Of a stretch of 64,000 nucleotides of DNA, positions 38,508 through 47,988 are shown one piece after another. The position numbers were made by a program, and so were the translations under genes. The notes under the pieces are model-generated. The model searched no databases and was not told where the DNA came from. It saw nothing but the letters and a program-made list of their open reading frames with translations. Within the stretch, counting starts at the first letter, position 1. Each line of letters opens with the position of its first letter. The DNA is from Pseudomonas sp. N040. GTDB lineage: Bacteria; Pseudomonadota; Gammaproteobacteria; Pseudomonadales; Pseudomonadaceae. The stretch lies in assembly GCF_015637705.1 (NCBI RefSeq), contig NZ_JADOBE010000003.1, forward strand, positions 248,001 to 312,000. Direction: 5' to 3'.

Positions 38508-40955
38508 ATGGGAACTGAAAAACAATTCGAGATGCCGGTGATTCGCGATCTTAAAGACTTTGATCCGAGCACCGGCAGCCTGCTGGAGCGCATGGTGTTC
38601 AACCACCGGCCGCTGTTCTTGCTGTTCATCGTGGTGATGACGGCACTGCTCGGCTTTATGGCGGTCACTCGCCTGGAAATGCGCCCAAGCTTTGAAAAGA
38701 TGATTCCGCAGGGTCATCCGTACATCAAGAACTTCCTGGAAAATCGTGGCCAGCTGCGCGGGTTGGGCAACTCGGTGCGGGTGGTGGTCGAAACTACCAG
38801 CGGTGATATCTACGATGCGGATTACCTTGAGACGCTCCGTCAGGTCAATGATGACTTGTTCCTGACGACCGGTGTGGACCGGGCGTGGCAGAAGTCGCTG
38901 TGGTCTCCAGGCGTGCGCTGGACCGAAGTGACTGAAAAGGGCTTCGAGGGTGGTCCGGTTATGCCGGATACCTATGATGGCTCGCCAGCCAGTATCGAAG
39001 AGCTTCGATTGAACGTTGCCCGCGCGGGACTGGGCGGCCAACTGGTCGCTGGCGACAGCAAGTCGAGCATGATCATTGTTCCCTTGCTCGACAAGGACTC
39101 GGCTACCGGCAAAGGCATCAACTATTACGAGTTTGCCCGGGTTCTGGAAGACGGCCTGCGCCTGAAGTATGAATACGGTGGCGATAAGGCTGCGCATGCC
39201 TCTGGCGAGGAAGGTACCGGCAAGATCAAGATTCGCGTGATCGGATTTGCCAAGCTGATTGGCGACCTGATTGACGGCCTGTTCCAGGTGATGATGTTCT
39301 TTGGCATGGCAGTCATAACTGCATTCATCGTCATTTACTTCTACACCCGCTGCCTGCGCAGTACCGCCCTGGTGGTGAGTTGTTCCTTGCTGGCGGTAAT
39401 CTGGCAGCTCGGGATTGTCGCCTGGATGGGGTATGCGATCGACCCGTATTCGATCCTGGTGCCGTTCCTGGTGTTCGCCATTGGCGTCTCCCACGCATCG
39501 CAGAAAATGAACGGGATCATGCAGGACATCGGCAAGGGTACGCACAAGCTGATTGCTGCGCGCTATACCTTCCGGCGCCTGTTCCTGGCTGGCGTGACCG
39601 CATTGCTTTCGGATGCGGTAGGCTTTGCCGTGCTGATGCTGATCGACATTCCGGTGATCAAGGAACTGGCCATCACTGCCAGTATCGGTGTGGCCGTACT
39701 GATCTTCACCACTCTGCTGATGATGCCGGTGGCACTTTCCTATGTTGGCGTGAGTACAGCAGCTGCCCAGCGGGCACTGAAGGAAGATCAGGCTGCCGCC
39801 AGCCATCAGGGCTTGGGCAAGCTGTGGGATCTGCTCGACCACTTCACCGAGCGTCGCTGGGCAACCATCGCGGTGGTCGTTGCAGCGATCATCAGTGTTG
39901 GCGGTTTCATGGTCAGCACCCAGTTGAAGATCGGTGATCTGGATGCCGGTGCGCCGGAGTTGCGTCCCGACTCGCGCTACAACCGCGACAATGCGTTCAT
40001 AACCAGCAACTATGCGTTGTCCAGTGACCTGTTCGCGGTGATCGTCAAGACGCCACCGGAAGGCTGCCTCAACTACAAGACGCTGATCCTGGCTGACCGC
40101 CTGGCCTGGCAGATGCAGCAGCATCCGCAGGTGCAGACCTCGGTTTCGCTGGTGAATGCGATCAAGCAGATCACCGCAGGTTCCTATGAAGGTAATCCGA
40201 AGTTCTTCACTATCCAGCGCAATCAGGATGTGCTGAATTACTCGGCTACCACGGCATCGAACAACACGCCTGAACTGTTCAATACCGACTGCTCGGTCAT
40301 GCCGGTAGTGACCTTCCTCAAGGACCACAAAGCCGACACCTTGAATGAAGTTGCAGCAATCGCCGAAGAGTTTGCCGAGCAGAACAGCACGCCAGACCGG
40401 CAGTTCCTGCTGGCCGCCGGTACGGCGGGCATCGAGGCGGCGACCAACGAAGTGGTCAAGGCCTCCAACCGCACCATGCTGCTCTATGTATATGCCGCGG
40501 TCATCCTGTTCTGCCTGATCACCTTCCGCAGCTGGCGCGCCACCACAGTGGCTATCCTGCCGCTGGTGATGACCTCGATGCTGTGCGAGGCGCTGATGGT
40601 GTGGATGGGGATTGGTGTGAAGGTGGCAACCCTGCCGGTGATTGCGCTGGGTGTTGGTATCGGCGTTGACTACGCGCTCTACCTGCTCAGTGTGCAGTTG
40701 CAATACCAGCGTGACGGGGCATCGCTGGGTGTTGCCTACAAGAAGGCTGTTGCCTCTACAGGCAAGGTGGTTGCTCTGGTAGGTATCACCCTGGCCACCG
40801 GTGTGATCACCTGGGCCTGGTCGCCGATCAAGTTCCAGGCCGACATGGGTATCCTGCTGACCTTCATGTTCCTGTGGAACATGCTCGGTGCGCTGATCAT
40901 GATCCCGGCCCTGTCGTACTTCTTCCTGAATACCGACAAGGTCAAGAAGGGCTGA
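38508..40955 (+). CDS. MMPL-type RND transporter
   Basis: Inner-membrane protein of 815 aa with the duplicated RND plan. There is one helix near 40-55, a periplasmic loop to about 235 and five helices (about 245-425). A further helix lies near 445, followed by a second loop and five helices from about 650 to 805. Signatures include AIGVSHASQKMNGIMQDI near residue 325 and VIALGVGIGVDYALYLLSVQ near 710, with the Gly-x-x-x-Asp pair expected for proton relay. It belongs to the MMPL/HpnN branch that moves lipids or other hydrophobic molecules rather than the drug-efflux HAE1 branch. There is no membrane-fusion protein or TolC nearby; the YCF48-like, DUF1329 and DUF1302 proteins are the likely partners. 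Confidence 0.88.
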   Translation: MGTEKQFEMPVIRDLKDFDPSTGSLLERMVFNHRPLFLLFIVVMTALLGFMAVTRLEMRPSFEKMIPQGHPYIKNFLENRGQLRGLGNSVRVVVETTSGDIYDADYLETLRQVNDDLFLTTGVDRAWQKSLWSPGVRWTEVTEKGFEGGPVMPDTYDGSPASIEELRLNVARAGLGGQLVAGDSKSSMIIVPLLDKDSATGKGINYYEFARVLEDGLRLKYEYGGDKAAHASGEEGTGKIKIRVIGFAKLIGDLIDGLFQVMMFFGMAVITAFIVIYFYTRCLRSTALVVSCSLLAVIWQLGIVAWMGYAIDPYSILVPFLVFAIGVSHASQKMNGIMQDIGKGTHKLIAARYTFRRLFLAGVTALLSDAVGFAVLMLIDIPVIKELAITASIGVAVLIFTTLLMMPVALSYVGVSTAAAQRALKEDQAAASHQGLGKLWDLLDHFTERRWATIAVVVAAIISVGGFMVSTQLKIGDLDAGAPELRPDSRYNRDNAFITSNYALSSDLFAVIVKTPPEGCLNYKTLILADRLAWQMQQHPQVQTSVSLVNAIKQITAGSYEGNPKFFTIQRNQDVLNYSATTASNNTPELFNTDCSVMPVVTFLKDHKADTLNEVAAIAEEFAEQNSTPDRQFLLAAGTAGIEAATNEVVKASNRTMLLYVYAAVILFCLITFRSWRATTVAILPLVMTSMLCEALMVWMGIGVKVATLPVIALGVGIGVDYALYLLSVQLQYQRDGASLGVAYKKAVASTGKVVALVGITLATGVITWAWSPIKFQADMGILLTFMFLWNMLGALIMIPALSYFFLNTDKVKKG

Positions 40956-41023
40956 TGCAAGGCATCCTGTCGCTGGGCTAGTTCCCGGTGGCAGGATGTC
41001 CCGAGCGCTGCAAGCTGAATAGC

Positions 41024-41067
41024 AAAAGCCGAACCCGATAACAGTTGTTATCGGGTTCGGCTTTTTT
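41024..41067 (+). terminator. Intrinsic terminator after the RND gene
   Basis: Near-perfect 20-bp stem: AAAAGCCGAACCCGATAACA (41024-41043) and TGTTATCGGGTTCGGCTTTT (41046-41065) with a GT gap, followed by more T. It is one of the strongest hairpins in the window and closes the four-gene cluster. Confidence 0.93.
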
Positions 41068-41164
41068 GTGCCTCACTGGCAGTGATTTTCAACCAAAGAT
41101 CTGGTCGGACCGTGGGGCAGCGATGCCCGGATACCTGGATGCGCGCGTCAACGCGGTGAGTGGA

Positions 41165-41347
41165 TCACAGGTCGAAGTCGTAATCCGACAGCTGTTTGCG
41201 CAGGCGCCTTTCATCGAGCAGGTTGTCGATCACGCGGCGCTTGGCAAGGTTGGTCTTGGCGACCTCCACGGGTTGTTCGACGGTGTCTTCGGAATCCTGC
41301 ACGACAGGATCGTCTTCGAGTTCGATCTCTTCATTTGCAGCGGTCAT
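41165..41347 (-). CDS. Small conserved Pseudomonas protein (PA3496-like)
   Basis: Soluble acidic protein of 60 aa with no signal or membrane segment. The first half is very acidic (EEIELEDDPVV). The second half is a basic/Leu helix (AKRRVIDNLLDERRLRKQL) ending SDYDFDL, a tail shared with the protein encoded after nth in other Pseudomonas. The rnf-nth-this gene order matches P. aeruginosa PA3489-PA3496. Function is unknown. It follows nth by 103 bases on the same strand. Confidence 0.75.
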   Translation of the reverse strand: MTAANEEIELEDDPVVQDSEDTVEQPVEVAKTNLAKRRVIDNLLDERRLRKQLSDYDFDL

Positions 41348-41450
41348 AGGGGCAGTCCGATTCGGGCTAGGTTGGGGCCTCTTATATCGGCAAAGTGCGA
41401 GAGGGTAAAAAAGATTTTTTCAATCGGCTGATTGATATTTTATTAAATTG

Positions 41451-42089
41451 CTAATCGTCTGAAGTCTTGGACTTGAATTCGCACAGGTCTTCAATCCGGC
41501 AACTGCCACAGCGTGGCTTGCGCGCCTGGCAAACATAGCGTCCATGCAGGATGAGCCAGTGGTGGGCATCAAGCAGGTAGTCGCGGGGTACGAACTTGAG
41601 CAGTTTCTGCTCCACCTCGAGCACCGTCTTGCCCGGCGCAATGCCGGTGCGGTTGCTGACCCGGAAAATATGCGTGTCCACCGCCATGACCGGCTGGCGG
41701 AAAGCCGTGTTGAGCACCACGTTGGCGGTCTTGCGACCTACTCCGGGCAAGGCTTCGAGTTCCTCGCGCAGGTTCGGCACCTGGCTGTTGTGCCGCTCGA
41801 TCAGCAGGCGACAGGTTTCGATGACATTCTTCGCCTTGCTCGGGTACAGGCCGATGGTCTTGATGTACTCGCACAACCCCTCATAGCCCAGCGCATAGAT
41901 GGCCTCCGGGGTGTTGGCGACCGGATACAGCCTGGCGGTGGCCCTGTTGACTCCGACATCGGTGGCCTGCGCCGAGAGGATCACGGCGATCAGCAGCTCG
42001 AAGGTCGAGTTGTAGGCCAGTTCGGTGGTGGGGTCGGGGTTGTCCTCGCGCAGGCGACGAAAGATTTCCAGGCGCTTGGCTGCGTTCAT
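41451..42089 (-). CDS. nth: Endonuclease III (Nth)
   Basis: DNA glycosylase/AP lyase of 212 aa for oxidised pyrimidines in base-excision repair. It shows the helix-hairpin-helix LEALPGVGRKTANVVL (about 107-122) with catalytic Lys and the catalytic Asp in AVDTHIFRVSNR (D138 equivalent). The C-terminal [4Fe-4S] loop is C-x6-C-x2-C-x5-C (CQARKPRCGSCRIEDLC). ATG at 42089 (MNAAKRLEIFRRL) is the family start; longer in-frame reads would add 34 odd residues across a repeat. It lies downstream of rnfE, the usual order. Confidence 0.96.
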   Translation of the reverse strand: MNAAKRLEIFRRLREDNPDPTTELAYNSTFELLIAVILSAQATDVGVNRATARLYPVANTPEAIYALGYEGLCEYIKTIGLYPSKAKNVIETCRLLIERHNSQVPNLREELEALPGVGRKTANVVLNTAFRQPVMAVDTHIFRVSNRTGIAPGKTVLEVEQKLLKFVPRDYLLDAHHWLILHGRYVCQARKPRCGSCRIEDLCEFKSKTSDD

Positions 42090-42116
42090 ACCGTGAGAGA
42101 CCCTGATGCTGTTGTC

Positions 42117-42183
42117 GGGGCGGCGCTTCGCCGCGAAAAGGTTTTCCAGCAGAACCAACGCTAACGCCGCGGGCGCCGCTCCC
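42117..42183. repeat. REP-like palindromic unit between rnfE and nth
   Basis: GCGGCG-CTT-CGCCGC (42122-42134) and ACGCCGCGGGCGCCGCTCCC (about 42164-42182) lie either side of GGTTTTCCAGCAGAACC, itself a partial inverted repeat. The composition and 'CGCCGCTCCC' end resemble Pseudomonas REP elements. Confidence 0.5.
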
Positions 42184-42211
42184 ACAGCCACAGCGCAATG
42201 GCAATAAGCGG

Positions 42212-42919
42212 CTACTCGATCACCCCGGTCACCCGTACCCGTCGGCTCTGGGTGGTGGCGGGAGCCGGTTCAGCAGCGCTGGCGCGCTCGGCGACTACCT
42301 CGTCGATGCGGTTCTTCAGGGCTATCAGCAAGCCCAGCACGAGAAAGGCACCGGGTGGCAGGATGGCCAGCAGGAAGCCCGGGTAGTTGTGGAACAGGGT
42401 GATCTGCCAGTGCGCGGCGATCGGGCCGAACAGCAGTTGCATGTTGCCCAGCAGGGCTCCGGTGCCCAGCAGTTCGCGGACGCTGCCGATCGCCAGCAGC
42501 ACCAGCCCGAAGCCGCTGCCCATCATCAGGCCATCGAAGGCCGCATGGGCCACGGTGTTCTTTGCCGCAAAGGCCTCGGCGCGGCCAAGGATGATGCAGT
42601 TGGTGGTGATCAGCGGAATGAAGATGCCGAGGATCTGGTACAGCTCGTAGGTAAATGCCTGCATCAGCAGCTCGATGCAAGTGGTCAGCGCGGCAATGAT
42701 CATGACAAACACCGGCAGGCGCACGGCATCGGTGACCTGGCTGCGAATCAGTGCGACGGCGGCATTCGAGGCGGCCAGTACCAATGCGGTGGCCAGGCCC
42801 ATGCCGAGGGCGTTGACCATCGAGTTGCTGACCCCCAGCAAGGGGCACAGGCCGAGCAACTGCACCAGCCCCGGGTTGTTCTTCCACAGGCCGTTGATGG
42901 CGATTTCACGGTAAGTCAT
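42212..42919 (-). CDS. rnfE: Electron transport complex subunit RnfE/RsxE
   Basis: Integral membrane subunit of 235 aa with six predicted helices, homologous to RnfA and NqrD. Typical segments are [21 protein letters not shown] near the N-terminus and [19 protein letters not shown] near residue 105, which holds the conserved cysteine for the intramembrane iron-sulfur centre. The Rnf complex couples NADH/ferredoxin electron transfer to ion movement; in E. coli (Rsx) it keeps SoxR reduced. The start overlaps rnfG by 14 bases. Confidence 0.95.
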   Translation of the reverse strand: MTYREIAINGLWKNNPGLVQLLGLCPLLGVSNSMVNALGMGLATALVLAASNAAVALIRSQVTDAVRLPVFVMIIAALTTCIELLMQAFTYELYQILGIFIPLITTNCIILGRAEAFAAKNTVAHAAFDGLMMGSGFGLVLLAIGSVRELLGTGALLGNMQLLFGPIAAHWQITLFHNYPGFLLAILPPGAFLVLGLLIALKNRIDEVVAERASAAEPAPATTQSRRVRVTGVIE

Positions 42920-43547
42920 GTGCTGGCTCCTGGGGCATCAGCAGTTCTGCCTGGTGCGCATCGAAATACTGCAAGGCCTGGTGCACCGCCTTGACAACCG
43001 CACGCGGGGTAATGGTGGCGCCGGCAAACTGATCGAACTGGCCGCCATCCTTCTTCACCGCCCAGCCATCCGCCGGGCTGTCCAGCGACTTGCCGGCGAA
43101 GCTGCGAATCCAGTCACTCTTGGCCAGTTCGATCTTGTCGCCCAGCCCGGGGGTTTCCTTGTGCCGGATCACCCGTACACCGGCCAGGCGGCCATCGGCC
43201 AGGATGCCGACCAGCAGATCGATGCTGCCACTGTAACCCTCCGGGGTGGTTACTTGCAGAATCACCGCCGCCGGTTTGCCGTCGAGAGTGGCCAGGTAGG
43301 CCGGACTCGCCTTGCTGCCGAGCGAGGGGTCGTGGAGGCGGCGCAGGGTATCCTGCAGGTGATTGTCGTAGCTGCCCGCCGGCAGCAGTTCACTCAGGGC
43401 GCGGCTTTTGGCGTCGCGCTCGGCCAGCGCAATACGCTCGGCAGTACCCTGCTCGGTGATGGCTACCAGGCCGACGGTGAGAATGGCAAACAGGCCGAGC
43501 ACCAGACTGTTCTTCAGCATCGAGCGGGAAATCTCCGGGAGTGCCAT
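42906..43547 (-). CDS. rnfG: Electron transport complex subunit RnfG/RsxG
   Basis: Membrane-anchored periplasmic flavoprotein of 213 aa. One N-terminal helix ([19 protein letters not shown]) precedes the periplasmic FMN-binding domain. The Thr that takes covalent FMN is in [11 protein letters not shown] (about 172-182), and [22 protein letters not shown] is a family signature. The second ATG (43547) is chosen because GGGAG lies 7 bases before it; the first ATG (43553, MNMALPE) overlaps the rnfD stop as ATGA but has almost no spacing to that ribosome site. Confidence 0.94.
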   Translation of the reverse strand: MALPEISRSMLKNSLVLGLFAILTVGLVAITEQGTAERIALAERDAKSRALSELLPAGSYDNHLQDTLRRLHDPSLGSKASPAYLATLDGKPAAVILQVTTPEGYSGSIDLLVGILADGRLAGVRVIRHKETPGLGDKIELAKSDWIRSFAGKSLDSPADGWAVKKDGGQFDQFAGATITPRAVVKAVHQALQYFDAHQAELLMPQEPAHDLP

Positions 43548-43549
43548 GT

Positions 43550-44575
43550 TCATTCTCCCAGCTTGAAGCCGCGTTCGGGCTTGCCATGCCCGTAGGTGCG
43601 GGGCCGACTGTAGTAGTCGATGGTTGGTGCGGCAAGGTTCATCAACAGCACGGCGAAGGCGACACCATCCGGATAACCGCCCCAGGTACGGATGATGTAG
43701 ACCAGGATGCCGACGCCGGCACCAAAGATCAGCCGGCCGAGATTGCTGGTCGCACCACTCACCGGGTCGGTGACGATGAAGAAGGCACCGAGCATGGTTG
43801 CGCCGCTGAACAGGTGGAACAGCGGTGAGCCATTGGAGTCCGAGCCAGAGCCGTTCCAGAACAGCAGGCTGATGATCATCAGGGCCGCCAGCATCCCGAC
43901 TGGCGCATGCCAGCTGATCAGGCGCTGGCGCAGCAGGAACAGGCCGCCGAGCAGGAAGCCCGCATTCACCCATTCCACTGCTGCCCCGCCGAGGCTGCCG
44001 AACGCGGGATTGGTGGCCCGGAGCTCCTCCATGGTCAGGCTCTTGTTGATTTTCAGGCTGTCGAGTGCGGTTGCCTGGCTCCAGCCATCGGGTAAATGGG
44101 TCAGGCCAAGGATCTGCTGCAGGCCCTCGAGCATGCCGACGCTGTGCGGTTTTGGCCAGCTGGTCATTTCTATCGGGAAGGAAATCAGCACCACCACGTA
44201 GCCGAGCATGGCCGGGTTGAACGGGTTCTGCCCCAGGCCCCCGTACAACTGCTTGCCGAACACGATGGCAAAGCCAACGGCGACCAGTGTCAGCCACCAG
44301 GGCGCGTAAGGCGGCAGCGCCAGAGCCAGCAGCACGGCAGTCACCAGCGCGCTGCCATCGCTCAGGTAGAAGGCCAGCGGGCGCTGGCGGATTTTCAGGA
44401 TTGCCGCTTCCACGGCGAGAGCGACCAGGCTGGCCCAGAGCAGGTTGACCAGGGTGCCGATGCCGAACAGCCAGGTCAGGGCCAGCGTACCCGGCGCGCA
44501 GGCTGCCAGCACCAGCAGCATGACGCGCTGAGTGCGGTTGGGGCCTTTGGCGTGGGGTGAGGTGATTGGGGGCAT
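43550..44575 (-). CDS. rnfD: Electron transport complex subunit RnfD/RsxD
   Basis: Integral membrane subunit of 341 aa, about ten helices. It holds FMN covalently bound to Thr in an SGAT motif ([21 protein letters not shown], near residue 225). Another family segment is [32 protein letters not shown] at 44575 ([11 protein letters not shown]) is chosen because AGGA lies upstream and the family starts similarly; longer in-frame reads run into the inverted-repeat element. It is normally contiguous with rnfC, but here 753 bases separate them. Confidence 0.94.
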   Translation of the reverse strand: MPPITSPHAKGPNRTQRVMLLVLAACAPGTLALTWLFGIGTLVNLLWASLVALAVEAAILKIRQRPLAFYLSDGSALVTAVLLALALPPYAPWWLTLVAVGFAIVFGKQLYGGLGQNPFNPAMLGYVVVLISFPIEMTSWPKPHSVGMLEGLQQILGLTHLPDGWSQATALDSLKINKSLTMEELRATNPAFGSLGGAAVEWVNAGFLLGGLFLLRQRLISWHAPVGMLAALMIISLLFWNGSGSDSNGSPLFHLFSGATMLGAFFIVTDPVSGATSNLGRLIFGAGVGILVYIIRTWGGYPDGVAFAVLLMNLAAPTIDYYSRPRTYGHGKPERGFKLGE

Positions 44576-44647
44576 GGCTAGTTTCCTGGGGTTATGCAGC
44601 TGGCTTGCGGTCATGCAAACGCTCGCAGCGTTTTCCACGGCACAGGG

Positions 44648-45210
44648 CTACAGGTTTCGCCTTGCACGGCGACTTACTTTTCTTTGTTTGCGCAAAGAAA
44701 AGTAAGCAAAAGAAAGCGCCCCCCGACATACGGGTCTCGCTGCGCTCGACTTCCCTCGCTCCGGTGCCGCTCCGGGGGCCGTCACGAAGGGACGTCCCTG
44801 TCCCTTCGCTCCTCGCTCGGCGTCCATGCCTCGCGTCCCCCTGCGCAACACCTCCACTCGGCCTTCTGACGGGGAGTTTGCGCGTTTGAACCCAAGGTGT
44901 TTGCAGCAACAGCCGAGCTGTCTGCCAACTCGTCGTTTTGATAACACTGCTGGTGAAGCCGGGATAGGTCCCGTCAGTAGGGCGAGTGGAGTCAGTGTGG
45001 AAGGGGTTGAGCGGCATGGATGCCGCGAGAGCCCTGATGGGCCAGGGATGGCCCTTCAGGGCGTGCCCCTGGAGCGCTGATGGAGCGAGCGAACCCGGAA
45101 CGTAGCGCAGCGAAGTGCAGGGCCGGATGCCGGGGGTGCTTTCTCTTTGGTTACTTTCTCTTTGCACAAGCAAAGAGAAAGTAACTCGCCGTGCAAGGCG
45201 AAACCTGTAG
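44648..45210. mobile_element. MITE-like inverted-repeat element
   Basis: The left end (44648-44725) and right end (45131-45210) are inverted copies of about 78-80 bases, with a few mismatches. Both have outer ends CTACAGGTTTCGCCTTGC and both include a hairpin. The left hairpin is CTTACTTTTCTTTG/CAAAGAAAAGTAAG (44673-44706). The right hairpin is GTTACTTTCTCTTTG/CAAAGAGAAAGTAAC (45150-45185). The 405-base middle has no gene. Similar 'CGCCTTGCACGGCGA...AGTAA' sequences are, from memory, dispersed in Pseudomonas intergenic DNA. No target-site duplication was found, so mobility is inferred from structure and position. Confidence 0.7.
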
Positions 45211-45280
45211 TTCGGGCCGAGCAAAGCGCGGCGATGGCGCGCAAAAGTAAAGGCATGGCCTGGGCAGCTTGCGCTGCCTT

Positions 45281-45310
45281 GGTGGGTTACGGCCTCCGGC
45301 CTAACCCACC
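45281..45310. repeat. Palindromic repeat, 'GGTGGGTTA...TAACCCACC' family
   Basis: GGTGGGTTA (45281-45289) and TAACCCACC (45302-45310) flank CGGCCTCCGGCC. The motif belongs to a common Pseudomonas intergenic family. It lies 19 bases after the rnfC stop in the transcription direction. Confidence 0.7.
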
Positions 45311-45328
45311 CTGCGGGGGGCGCGGCGC

Positions 45329-47416
45329 TCAGCATTGCTCTGGCCCCTGATGCTCGCCCAGCTTGCGCTCGGCCTCGGCGAGCCGTGCCTGGGCCGCGCT
45401 CAGCGCACTGGCATCGGCATCCCCAGCGCGCTCCAGCTTGCGCAGGTCGGCGCGAGCGAAGGCCAGTTCGGTCTTCAGCGCGCGCAGCGCCTCGTCGATC
45501 GGCTGCTTGTCGGTGCGCACCCGTTCGGGAGCAGGCTTGCCGCAGGCATCCTCGGCCGCATGCAGGGCTGTTTCGGCTGCTGCCAGGGCGGTGCGCAATC
45601 CCTCCAGTTCGTCGGCCGCGGCACCGGCGACTTCGGCCTTCTTCAGTGTGGCGCGCTTGAGCGCCAGGTCGATCTTGGCCCTTTTCAGTGCGGCTTCGCC
45701 GGGGGGGGCTGTTGCCGGGCTGGCCGGGGCGCAGGCCTGGGCCCCGGCCAGCGCCTGCTGGGCAGCGCTCGCGGCGGCGCCCAGCTCGGCCACCTGGGCC
45801 TGCAGCTCCGGGGTGTCATGCATGGCCAGTTGCTTCTCGGCTTTCTTCAGTGCCACTTGCGCCATGCTGGCCTCGATCTTCAGGCGCTTGAGCTGTTCGT
45901 CGGCGGGTGCGCTGGCACTGGGCGCGGCAGCCGGTGTCTCGGCTTGTGCGGCCCTGGTCCGGGCAGCGCGTTCGGCACGCGCCTGGCGCTCGGCTTCTTT
46001 CTGCTCTTCGGCGCGGCGCAGGCGCTCCTGACGGAATTCGAAACGCTGCCTGGAGTGTTCGGCTTTCTGCTGTTGCTGTTCCTGCTCGCGGATACCGGCC
46101 TTGGCCGCGCGGTAGTACTGCACCAGGGGAATGCTCGACGGGCAGACATAGGCGCAGGCCCCGCACTCGATGCAGTCGAACAGCTGGTGTGCCTTGAGCT
46201 GCTCGGTCTGCTCGCCGAGGGCAAAGAAGTGCAGCTGCTGCGGCAGCAGGCTCGCCGGGCAGGCGCTGGCGCAGTCGCCACAGCGAATACAGGGCTGGGC
46301 CGGCGGCGGCGCTGGCAACTCCTCGACGGTGCTGGCGAGCAGGCAGTTGCTGGTCTTGATCAGCGGCACAGCGAGGGAGGGCAGGGTAAAGCCCATCATC
46401 GGGCCGCCCATGATCAGGCGCGCGAGCTTGTTCTGCTCGAGGCCGGCAAAGGCCAGCAGTTCGCCTGCCGGTGTGCCGATCAGGCACTCGACGTTCATCG
46501 GCCGCGCCAGTGCTTTGCCGGTCAGGGTGGTGATCCGCGAGATCAGCGGGCGGCCGAGTACCACTGCGTCATGAATGGCCACCACGGTACCGACGTTCTG
46601 GCACAGCACGCCGATGTCGGCGGGCAGTCCGCCACTGGGCACCTCGCGCCCGGTGAGAATCTGGATCAGCTGCTTCTCGCCGCCCGACGGGTACTTGGTG
46701 GGGAATACCACCACCTGGTACGGACGCTGGTCGAGCACCTGGCGCACGGCCGCGGCGGCATCGGGCTTGTTGTCCTCGATGCCGATCAGCACGGTGTCGG
46801 GCTGGATCAATTGCACCAGGATGTCGATGCCGGAGAGCAGTTCGGCGGCCTTTTCGCGCATCAGCAGGTCGTCGGCAGTGATGTACGGCTCACATTCAGT
46901 GCCGTTGATGATCAGCGTGTGGATTTTCTGCTGCGGCCGTGCCGTCAGCTTGACCGCCGTGGGAAAACCGGCGCCGCCCAGCCCGTTGATCCCGGCCTGG
47001 CGAATTTTTTCCAGCAGCTCGCTGGCGGAGAGCAGATGGAAGTGGTCGCAGGCTGGCAGTGGCGCCCATTCATCCAGGCCGTCGCTGTCGATGACGATGG
47101 CAGGCGCGGGCATGCCCGAGACATGCGGGTAGGGCTGGGGGCCGATGAAGCTGACGGTGCCCGAGGTCGGGGCGTGCAGCGGCACGCTGACCACCGAGGT
47201 GGCATCAGCGATCTTCTCGCCCTTGCGCACGCGCTGGCCGACGCTGACACAGGGTTCGGCCGGGGTGCCGATGTGCTGGTTGAGCGGCAGGATCAGGCGC
47301 TTGGGCAGCGGTGGAAATTGGATCGGCGTGCGATTGGACAGTTCCTTGCGCTCGGGCGGGTGAATGCCACCGGGAATGCTGTGAACCTGCACGGGGCTTG
47401 CGGACATCGAAGTCAT
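45329..47416 (-). CDS. rnfC: Electron transport complex subunit RnfC/RsxC
   Basis: NADH- and flavin-binding peripheral subunit of 695 aa. The N-terminal region ([18 protein letters not shown]) and Rossmann-type part [12 protein letters not shown], then the FMN/NADH binding region, precede two [4Fe-4S] motifs: [17 protein letters not shown] (~375) and [18 protein letters not shown] (~415). The last ~250 residues are an Ala/Glu/Lys-rich predicted coiled-coil tail with repeated AxxALKKAE- and [23 protein letters not shown] units, much longer than in minimal RnfC. The ATG at 47416 overlaps the rnfB stop (ATGA) and has GGGAG 8 bases upstream. Confidence 0.95.
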   Translation of the reverse strand: MTSMSASPVQVHSIPGGIHPPERKELSNRTPIQFPPLPKRLILPLNQHIGTPAEPCVSVGQRVRKGEKIADATSVVSVPLHAPTSGTVSFIGPQPYPHVSGMPAPAIVIDSDGLDEWAPLPACDHFHLLSASELLEKIRQAGINGLGGAGFPTAVKLTARPQQKIHTLIINGTECEPYITADDLLMREKAAELLSGIDILVQLIQPDTVLIGIEDNKPDAAAAVRQVLDQRPYQVVVFPTKYPSGGEKQLIQILTGREVPSGGLPADIGVLCQNVGTVVAIHDAVVLGRPLISRITTLTGKALARPMNVECLIGTPAGELLAFAGLEQNKLARLIMGGPMMGFTLPSLAVPLIKTSNCLLASTVEELPAPPPAQPCIRCGDCASACPASLLPQQLHFFALGEQTEQLKAHQLFDCIECGACAYVCPSSIPLVQYYRAAKAGIREQEQQQQKAEHSRQRFEFRQERLRRAEEQKEAERQARAERAARTRAAQAETPAAAPSASAPADEQLKRLKIEASMAQVALKKAEKQLAMHDTPELQAQVAELGAAASAAQQALAGAQACAPASPATAPPGEAALKRAKIDLALKRATLKKAEVAGAAADELEGLRTALAAAETALHAAEDACGKPAPERVRTDKQPIDEALRALKTELAFARADLRKLERAGDADASALSAAQARLAEAERKLGEHQGPEQC

Positions 47417-47988
47417 GCTGCCTGCTCCCGATCCGTGGCGATCAGCTGGCCCGGAGGCAGCGGCAGCGCCCATTTCCAGCTCTGCACCGATTGCTCGAGC
47501 GGCAGCATGTCGATGCAGTCCACCGGGCACGGCTCGACGCACAGGTCGCAGCCGGTGCATTCGGCGATGATCACCGTGTGCATCTGCTTGGCGGCACCGA
47601 CAATCGCATCCACCGGGCAGGCCTGGATGCATTTGGTGCAGCCAATGCATTCGGCCTCGCGGATATAGGCGACCATTTTCGGCTTTTCGCCCTCGACGGC
47701 GTCCAGCGGTTCCGCCTCCACATCCAGCAGGTCGGCCAGTGCCTGGATGGTCGCCTCGCCGCCAGGCGGGCACTTGTTGATCTTGTCGCCCGCGGCAATC
47801 GCCTCGGCATAAGGCCGGCAGCCCGGATAGCCGCACTGGCCGCACTGGGTCTGCGGCAGCAGGGCGTTGACCTGTTCGGCAATCGGATCGCCTTCGACCT
47901 TGAAGCGCACGGCGGCGAAACCGAGGATGGCGCCGCACACCAGGCACAGCGCCAGCAGCGCGAGGACGGCACTGAGGATCATGCTCAT
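47413..47988 (-). CDS. rnfB: Electron transport complex subunit RnfB/RsxB
   Basis: Iron-sulfur subunit of 191 aa. An N-terminal membrane helix ([22 protein letters not shown]) is followed by a four-Cys cluster motif CGQCGYPGC near residue 50. Two ferredoxin-type [4Fe-4S] motifs follow, [16 protein letters not shown] (~115) and [16 protein letters not shown] (~145). The ATG at 47988 overlaps the rnfA stop as ATGA, so translation is coupled. Confidence 0.96.
   Translation of the reverse strand: MSMILSAVLALLALCLVCGAILGFAAVRFKVEGDPIAEQVNALLPQTQCGQCGYPGCRPYAEAIAAGDKINKCPPGGEATIQALADLLDVEAEPLDAVEGEKPKMVAYIREAECIGCTKCIQACPVDAIVGAAKQMHTVIIAECTGCDLCVEPCPVDCIDMLPLEQSVQSWKWALPLPPGQLIATDREQAA

Larger units (their letters stand above)
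44576..45328. other. Non-coding insertion between rnfC and rnfD
   Basis: The rnfC-rnfD junction of other gamma-proteobacteria is tight, but here it is 753 bases long. The stretch contains a 563-base element with long inverted ends (44648-45210) and a separate palindrome (45281-45310). The open frames in it are short, Ser/Arg/Pro-rich, overlap on both strands and resemble no protein family I know. It contains no transposase. Confidence 0.8.

Noticed and set aside
37440..40703. A 1,087-codon minus-strand open frame opposite the YCF48-like and RND genes
   Set aside because: Product is His/Gln/Arg-rich with no domain, signal or ribosome site. It mirrors the codon bias of the two real genes on the plus strand.
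42906..44297. A 463-codon frame containing rnfG, as a larger fused protein
   Set aside because: The upstream 240 codons are the shifted reading of rnfD, which is itself intact; rnfG has a normal start at 43547.
44592..45335. Possible small proteins inside the rnfC-rnfD insertion (up to about 247 codons)
   Set aside because: Frames overlap on both strands, are Ser/Arg/Pro-rich, run across the inverted repeats and have no ribosome site. They are read as translations of non-coding repeat DNA.
45335..47668. A 777-codon plus-strand open frame opposite rnfC/rnfB
   Set aside because: Gly/Leu/Gln-rich shadow of the Fe-S protein genes; rnfC and rnfB have cluster motifs and overlapped starts.
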